Assembly (NCBI GenBank): GCA_027605045.1
Contig: JAQFWX010000044.1
Coordinates: 330,111-394,110 of the forward strand
Reading direction: 5' to 3'
DNA from: Phallus indusiatus
Lineage: Eukaryota > Basidiomycota > Agaricomycetes > Phallales > Phallaceae
DNA length: 64,000 nt
In this document: one piece after another, positions 57,784 to 64,000 of the stretch
How positions within the stretch are numbered: position 1 is the stretch's first letter
How the letters are laid out: each line of letters starts with the position of its first letter
Made by a program: the position numbers and the translations under genes
The notes under the pieces: generated by a model
Database searches by the model: none
Told to the model about the DNA's origin: nothing
What the model saw: only the letters and a program-made list of their open reading frames with translations

Positions 57784-59387
57784 TCACTCCCATTCATCGT
57801 CGTCTTCCTCCTCTTCGTCACTATCGCCTAGTAATTTCTTGTTGCGCTCTGTTAGGGCTGAAGCAAGAGCTCTGGCGAGGTCATTACCGCCTCCACCATT
57901 AGACGGCTCGGGTGGTGGTGGAGCGGGACTTGGAGTCGTCGCTGTCTTTCTGAGATTATGAATACCCTGACCTAGATAAAGATTAGTAAAATTTATAAAG
58001 GAGAGAAATAATAAGTGCTCTACCTTGTATACTGGCCAATAGTGCACTTCGGTCAGGTTGCGGAGCTGAAAGCGAAGCAGCGACACTTGGAGGAGGAGGG
58101 CCGTTTGAGGGCGGTGGTGGAGGTGGAGGCGGAGGGGGTGGTGACGATGCGACGGGAGGAGGAGGAGGAGGAGGTGGTGGTGGTGGTGGTGGTGGCGGTG
58201 GTGCAGTAGCAACTGGAGGCGGCGGGGGCGGTGGTGGTGGCGGAGCAGCGTTAGTAGCTGGGGGACGCGCACGAGGGAGAGGGGTGGCGGTGGTCGAACT
58301 GAGGAAGGAGGAGGGGAGGAGGGGTGCAGACGTAGGTGCAGTTACATGTCGGCTAGGAGGAGGAGGAGGAGGAGCGGGTACAGAAGGCTCTGGCGGTGGT
58401 GAAGGGGTAATATTGATTGAGCGAACTGGCGGAGGTGGAGGTGGAGGAGGTGCTACAGGAGGTCGAGTGGGAGGCGCAGAAACTGCTGGACGACTAGGGG
58501 TAGATCTAAGTGGGGGAGCGGGTGGCGGCTGTTCCACCACTTGTTGATCTTCTTCCTGTGGGGATGGGGGAGCTGCAGGGCCAGGTCTTCGACGAGCGGG
58601 TGGAGGGGGTTTCTTTGGCTTGGCGTTTTGTTTTTCCCTGACGAATTCTTTGATAAAGTCCTCATTGTCTCTTATCAGTTCTTCACTTATTCCTTCGTTT
58701 TTGATTCCCTCAAGAAGATTCGTCCATGAGGAATCCACGCCGGTGGAAACGAATCCTTTCTCTGGATCGTAGCCCATATGCGCCACGTGAACAAATGACG
58801 CAGTAACTGGGGCAGAGATCAAAGATTTATTAATTTGAGAACCGGATGACGATGATTTAGCTTTCGATGGTGATTTTGTTTTCTTGCCTTGAATAGGACG
58901 TGAGAAAGTGAAATAAAATCGACTATATTGGCATGATATACTTTTCTTTGAGTTTTTCTTTACTTTCTTGTGAAAAGCATCTGCCTCAGACTCATCGCAA
59001 AATACAAACCCAATCATGCAGTCCTTGAAATATGTTAGTTGAATTGAGAGTAAAGAAAGAACTCGGGGACTTGACACCTACGTCGCCTTCAAAACTATGG
59101 AACAGCGACCTGTCTTTGTCGTACTCCACTGAAAGTGGTAATTCGCACTCCCATAAAATTCCTCGAGTTCCTTGTAGATCACACAACTTGAAAGAAAATA
59201 CTCCAGCTTTCTGATCCTCGACAAATGCAAGACCGCCTTGCAATCCAGTATATGACCATTTCTTTGGGTTTGGGTGTGCGTAGTAGATCCGGGCGAGAGT
59301 TGCCATCAATATTTTGTAGGAAGAGGCGGGAATTGTCGACTTGATGCGCGTTTTATCATCTGTGGTTAATGGCGACTGAGCAGGCAT
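57784..59387 (-). CDS. LAS17: WASP-family actin nucleation-promoting factor (Las17/WASP)
   Basis: Activates Arp2/3 at endocytic sites and hyphal tips. The start is ATG 59387 (MPAQSPLTTDDKTRIKSTIP). The WH1 domain runs ARIYYAHPNPKKWSYTGLQG, GLAFVEDQKAGVFSFKLCD and ILWECELPLSVEYDKDRSLF. After an intron it continues CMIGFVFCDESEADAFHKKV. A short segment with YDPEKGFVSTGVDSSWTNLL occupies the place of a CRIB/GBD region. The proline-rich centre has runs of 8-16 prolines broken by Ala, Val, Ser and Arg. The WH2 motif is RSALLASIQGQGIHNLRKT (across the intron about 58021-57971). The C-terminal acidic end is DSDEEEEDDDEWE, whose Trp contacts Arp2/3. It converges with the amidase gene, with 152 bp between stops. 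Confidence 0.93.
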
Positions 59388-59836
59388 GGAGAAAGGTGAG
59401 GATAAAGGGCGTCACGCAGGACGAGGTGGATGGTGTGACAAATTCGACTGGCTCTTGTTTTATACGGCCATCGCGCTGCGCAGCTAGCGTCCATGCGGAA
59501 AGCACTGCTGGCTGGCGCTGCTGTCCAATGTCCACAAGAAAGTTTGTGGAATGCGTACCTATGAAGATGACGCTGAATAATGACGCATCCTACAATGAGT
59601 CCACAAACCTTTCACATGCTCTCTGCTTTTGATCGATGTACCCGATAAATAATTAGCAAGATATTGTGTATATAGACATCCTACGTCGAAAAAAAATAAC
59701 AGATGTTGGCGCGGCTCTGGCCATTTCCAATTACAGATTCTTCAATTATAAACTATATTCGACGAATAACACAAGCCAAAAGAAAAGAAAGAAAAGAAAA
59801 GCAAAACAATGGCGGACTTTGTGTACTACTTTTTTT
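59388..59836. other. Intergenic region
   Basis: Promoter side of LAS17 and the 3' flank of the next gene. Only short frames and an A-rich stretch at about 59765-59810. Confidence 0.45.
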
Positions 59837-61398
59837 TCATCCTACTTGGTTCTGGCTCGTTGTCACTGGTGTGGGTGAATGTCTGGTTTGCGTAAACAAC
59901 GGAAGTCCCTGAGGGTGTAGGAGAGAGGTGATTATGGGTGAATGTGACAATGGTGGGATGGGCGAGGAAGTCGGTTTGAGTGAAGATGAAATTGAGGATG
60001 TAAATGGAAAGTTGGTCGTGGCTGATATTGATATTGATGTCGTAGGTGCCAATAGTGTCGGTGCATCCGAAAGCGTTGATGAAATAGAGGGGACTGTAGG
60101 GTGCGAGGAAGCTGACGTGGAAGGAAGATTAACGTTCACATTAGCTCGATAAGACGACGGAAGTGACGAGGATGATGTGTGTGATGACCAGAAGCTATCG
60201 TACGTTAGAGGGAGCGAGGTATTATTACTGGAAACTCCAGCTGCAGATGGGACACTTTGTATTGTAGTCGAGGATGAAGGACGGACAGAATGTGAAGGCT
60301 TATAAGGTGATAAGAGGGGAGCGGTTGGAGGCGAGGGAAGGGTCGATGGGACAGATTTAGGTGTACCTGAAACGGCGGTTGCTGACGTCAATTTTCGAGA
60401 TTTTCCCGAGGAAGTTGCTGTGGTGTATGGATAGGACGATGCGGGTAGTCGTGGGATTGGAAGTTTTGATGGGGAGCGGGTGGATGTCGACTTCCCCTTC
60501 GATCTATTAGCTGTTAGTGTGGGCGTAGATGAAGGAGATGTCGAAGGCACAATAGAAGGGGAGAGCAACATTTTCGGTTGAGCTTCCGATGTAGATTCCA
60601 CAGATTGGTGAACTTGGGTTGAAGACGAAGTGAGATGCTCGTCGGGTTCGGGTAGTGGGTTGGAAGGTACGAGGGCGTCAAGGTTACGCGACGGAGGAGA
60701 AACGTTTGAAGATGCAGGCGAATTGCCCGAAGGGCGAGATGTATTTTTCAGCAGATGGCTGGAGAGTGTCGTTGAGGAATACGATTCGGAGGCTGGAAGA
60801 ACAGTAAATTCATCAGTGTGCTCTGAAAGTGGTAGGAAAGAATTGGAGTCTGAGTTGTCGATGTTTGAAACACCAGGAGTTCCTTTAGTCACAGAATGCG
60901 ATGACTGGAGATAGGTCTCTGTGGGTGAGTCAACTTCCATTGAAATATGAGATCTAGGTAAATGCCTAGTTGACGAATCGGTGTTTGCAGCATCAGCAGA
61001 CAGACCAACGTTGTTTTTCTGTCGAGATACGTCCTTTTTGGGACTAGCAGTCTTTAAGACATCTCCGGATGGTGCTATTCCTCGATAATGATGAAAGTAC
61101 AAGTTTTCCACTTCATTCAAACTCTGTTTTTGCTATACGTTTGATCGTCGGGTAAATCATCTGAAGGAATCAAGATTAGACGAGCTTACCCAGCCATGTT
61201 CCACCTTGAGGCGAGCGTATTGTAGACGCATTTGAAGTTGTTTGGAAAGCTAAGGATGTAAACCATTACTGCTTAGTGTCATAGGAAATTCGGAGAGACC
61301 GACTCCCAAATTTGGGCACGTACATTAGCGGCTTTAGTCCTTTCTATCTGTCTTCTCCGTCTTTCGAGAATGTCTTGAGCATTTGAGTTTGAGTTCAT
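59837..61398 (-). CDS. Uncharacterised Ser/Thr/Pro-rich protein with a short N-terminal helical domain
   Basis: The start is ATG 61398 (MNSNSNAQDILERRRRQIER). Two introns (about 61323-61253 and about 61190-61134) join three N-terminal pieces into a basic helical segment: TKAANLSKQLQMRLQYARLK then VEHGWQKQSLNEVENLYFHH. The remaining 370 or so residues form one exon that is rich in Ser, Thr and Pro and probably disordered, with many SP/TP sites (STSTRSPSKLPIPRLPASSY). The RLQYARLKVEHGW stretch faintly recalls the short G1/S repressor motif of Whi5/Nrm1 proteins. I do not claim that relation. Confidence 0.6.
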
Positions 61399-62076
61399 AT
61401 CAGCTCGGGGAAAGTTGGTTATAGGAACCATAACAGAGAAAATATCCGGTTTCCTTGTGAATCATGAGCAATTGTGAAGGTAAGACTGAGCGAACTAGGA
61501 GATACCAAGCACTAAATCAACACTTTGGTAATTTTTAAGGTTGTTAACTGGGTAGTACTTTGTTAGACAAACCAGCAAGTAGTGTTTCGTATTAGCTAGA
61601 TGCCGCAGTTTCTGGGAGTAGATCAAGATTTAGGGCCAGGCAAGCATGTCACGCAACTTTTCAGATCACGAGACGCATTACATAACCAATCAGCTTTGAA
61701 TTAAATTATCAACTATATTGTTAACCGGACTTGGATTGAGGACTTTTCTTCTTTTCTTTGTTGTTTTCATTCGAGAAATGTCAAGAGGATTGTATTCAGC
61801 GATGCGTGAGCCCACTAGCCTAATGAAAGAGATTTTCTCAGGATATAGCGGACCATGTCTAGTGGCGAGCCTATAGCATTTAGGATGTTGGCAGATTTTT
61901 AATGAAGCACGCAAACATTTTCATTATGACTTGGAACTGATGTATAATTAAATCCTTCATTGCAAAGCTGCAAATTTTTCTGTTTTACACATCGTCTCCA
62001 TTTCAACGGAGCGCTTTGTTTTCCACATTTCACATGGAAAAATTGCGGATATGAAAGATCGCGTGTATAAATCTTG
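61399..62076. other. Intergenic region
   Basis: Upstream DNA of the preceding minus-strand gene and the 3' flank of the J-protein gene. Minus-strand frames at 61690-62093 have no known motif. Confidence 0.45.
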
Positions 62077-63041
62077 CTATCTAAATCCACCACCGAGGAG
62101 AATTATAAAGAATAGTAGCCCGATTACCTGTGCTATTCGCACTATAACACTCTCATTTCTCAACCGGTCTTCTTTGGTCCATGACCCACCCTTTGCGGTC
62201 GTCCACTCTTGCCGTTCACGTTCACGTTCTTGCGTTTTCGACGCATTCTCGTCGCCCTTCGAGCTTCCTGGCCCGTTGCACGTCGGACATATAGAGGAGA
62301 ATGGATCCCGCCAGCTGTTTGTTCTTGTCGTCCGTCCAGCGGAGGGGTGAGAGTGACCAGAAAACGGCCACCACATGTCGTCGTCTCCAACAGTGCCTGA
62401 ACGAAAGGATCCTCCAAAAGGATTACTACTTGTGCCGGTTCGTGCGTGGGACTGCCCGAATGGTGGTGGTGGAGGCGGTGGCCGTGTTCTTGAAGTGCGT
62501 CGTGTGTGTGTATACTCCCAGGCATAGGTAGCCCCTCGTCGCCTGGCAGTATAGCTCTCACTGTAGCCATAGTGTCCTGGCTGAGAGTATGGTGGTCTAT
62601 TGTTATTGAATGACGATGACGTCGGTTCTATCCGCCGATCATACTCCCTCCTGTGTGAAATGAATTATACTGAAAATCTCGGATATAATATGGACTGGAC
62701 TCACCGTTTCCTGTCGTCTCCTAATACGCTCCATGCTTCACTCACTGCCTGGAATTTGTTTTTCGCATCCGAGTCTTTGTTGACATCTGGATGATATTTC
62801 TTGCTCAACTAGATCTTTTTTTGATTTACTGTTCCCAACAAAATAAAAAGAAACATCCCCCGCCCCGTCGTACCTTGTAGAAGTTGGCCTTGATTGCTGC
62901 CCTCGATGCATTGCGAGAAACATTCAATGTTTCGTAATGTCCATTATTTGGGCCTGACAACGAAAATTTTCGCGAAGAAACACGACAGAAAGTTTTATTC
63001 AAGCAAGCTGGGCTACTGCCTATGAAAGCCTCGATGAACAT
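62077..63041 (-). CDS. Membrane-anchored J-domain protein, probably mitochondrial
   Basis: A J-protein partner for an Hsp70. The start is ATG 63041. The first 30 residues are basic and hydroxylated ([20 protein letters not shown]), a likely mitochondrial presequence. The J domain follows: [24 protein letters not shown] joined over an intron (about 62872-62814) to [16 protein letters not shown] with the HPD motif, then [18 protein letters not shown] and [10 protein letters not shown] Tyr/Arg/Ser-rich linker contains a run of seven prolines and [10 protein letters not shown]...SNPFGGSFR. The C-terminus is a single membrane span, [20 protein letters not shown], ending GGFR at 62077. It is divergent from the ferredoxin gene. 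Confidence 0.85.
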
Positions 63042-63295
63042 TTGGTGAGAGGTCAGGCTTGCCGCTGCGAGCTGCGTGACGTACTACGTACGTACGCCAA
63101 CAGTATTGATCCCGGATTCCATTGCCCTGCGGCAACTAAATTTATCGGCGGGTAATACCCTGTGTGCATTTTCCTTGTTTTTCTTCCCACTCACAGGCTT
63201 CGCTGATATCCTCTTTTTCCCTCTAAAAAGTAGTTTCTTGAAAAATACCTTTTCTTCTTTTAATAATGCAGGCCTTGAGCATATCACTGAAACTA

Positions 63296-64000
63296 ATGAT
63301 GAGAAGAAACTTATGTCGACACGGCAAGAGTCTGTCAATTTGGGATTCTAGATCTGGTTCTGGCTCTTTTGGCAGTCTAATAGACAGAGAGGAATCCATA
63401 GCTCAAAAAGTGAGTGGCTAAAGAGCTTTTTCTGAAACATGTTTGCTGATTCGTATTTTCAGCAAGAAGGCACGGGGGTATTATACGGCCTGAACCTGGA
63501 ACGGGGTATGACTCGAAGTTTATGCATTTGGTGCTTTTTTCAACAAAGTTATTCCTCAAAGGATAAAGATCCACTTTCAAGACCATAAAGGCAGTCCCAT
63601 AAAAACTATCGAAGCACGCGATGGAGATAATATTCTAGACTTGGCTCATGAATATGACATTGATTTGGAAGGTGCGTTCGAAATTGTCGGAAGGATGTGG
63701 GGAGTTTAGTTGATTTGTTTCTGATATTCCAGGAGCTTGCGAGGGAAGCGTTGCATGCTCGACATGTCATGTTATCCTCGAACCCGCGGTATATAACCAG
63801 CTTCCAGAACCTGAAGACGACGAAAACGACATGCTAGACATGGCATTTGGCCTAACTGATACGTAAGGAAAGCAAGAAATGTACTGAGCTATAATTAAGA
63901 TTAAGAAAAACAGATCGAGATTGGGATGTCAAGTCAAAGTGACACCCGAATTGGATGGGATGGTAGTCAAATTACCTGCGGCGACGCGAAATATGTTCGT
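63296..64000 (+). CDS. YAH1: Mitochondrial [2Fe-2S] ferredoxin (adrenodoxin/Yah1 type), cut by the right edge
   Basis: Electron donor for Fe-S cluster and heme A synthesis in the mitochondrial matrix. The clear coding part begins near 63383: RQRGIHSSK joined over an intron to [15 protein letters not shown], which looks like the presequence cleavage region. After an intron (about 63506-63559) comes [20 protein letters not shown], then [20 protein letters not shown]. The cluster ligands are [14 protein letters not shown] (C-x5-C-x2-C) and the fourth Cys in [10 protein letters not shown]. The helix [19 protein letters not shown] and [16 protein letters not shown] follow to the end of the window. 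The first exon is unresolved: the ATG at 63296 is in another frame from 63383, so an unseen splice or a more upstream exon is needed. Confidence 0.9.

Noticed and set aside
58015..58547. Plus-strand Gly-rich frames
   Set aside because: They are mirror images of the WASP poly-proline exon.
1..64000. tRNA, rRNA or snRNA genes
   Set aside because: I looked for T-loop and anticodon-stem patterns by eye and saw none convincing; a covariance search would settle it.

Overview
The window is nuclear DNA from a filamentous basidiomycete, most likely a wood- or litter-decaying agaricomycete. The evidence is dense short genes cut by many 40-65 nt GT-AG introns, a secreted GH7 cellobiohydrolase, a copper-fist regulator, an expanded-type alpha/beta hydrolase and HNH_2-type nuclease-like genes, alongside single-copy fungal housekeeping genes. 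I saw no rRNA, tRNA, CRISPR array or intact transposon. Gene models were spliced by eye; exon edges may be off where noted.

Layout. 1-7.8 kb: copper-fist transcription factor running off the left edge (-), U3 snoRNP protein RRP9 (+) and two uncharacterised Ser-rich proteins (+). 7.9-23.9 kb is a gene-poor, duplicated stretch: a decayed alpha/beta hydrolase copy, a decayed HNH-like nuclease copy, a broken fragment of the zuotin gene, an intact alpha/beta hydrolase, a 46-bp palindrome, a Pro/Ser/Thr-rich membrane protein with a 21-bp minisatellite, a second HNH-like copy, then the intact zuotin gene. The order HNH(+) then zuotin(-) occurs twice, so a genomic segment was copied.

22.4-33.4 kb is housekeeping: zuotin (ribosome-associated J-protein), PRP46 (spliceosome), VPS74/GOLPH3 (Golgi), MRE11 (double-strand break repair), a Spo7-like nuclear-envelope phosphatase subunit and a G-protein beta subunit. 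33.4-36.7 kb holds the GH7 cellobiohydrolase with a degenerate copy of its own 3' end and downstream DNA, and a third zuotin piece between the two copies.

38-43.6 kb: a Vps3844/DUF3844-type ER membrane protein ending in a dilysine retrieval signal, mitochondrial ATP synthase subunit f with an apparent one-base frameshift, the ArfGAP GLO3, and TFIIF beta. 44.2-49.3 kb: a lineage-type uncharacterised protein and the deubiquitinase UBP14. 49.6-53.4 kb: queuine tRNA-ribosyltransferase subunit 2 and chaperonin subunit CCT7, head to head 68 bp apart. 53.8-64 kb: a WW-domain protein, a secreted-type amidase, the WASP homologue LAS17, an uncharacterised Ser/Pro-rich protein, a membrane-anchored J-protein and a mitochondrial [2Fe-2S] ferredoxin cut by the right edge. 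The last two are divergent and both probably mitochondrial.

The genes do not form one pathway. The most unusual material is the set of local segmental duplications in 7.9-35 kb and the frameshift in ATP synthase subunit f. I found no convincing new biological system.
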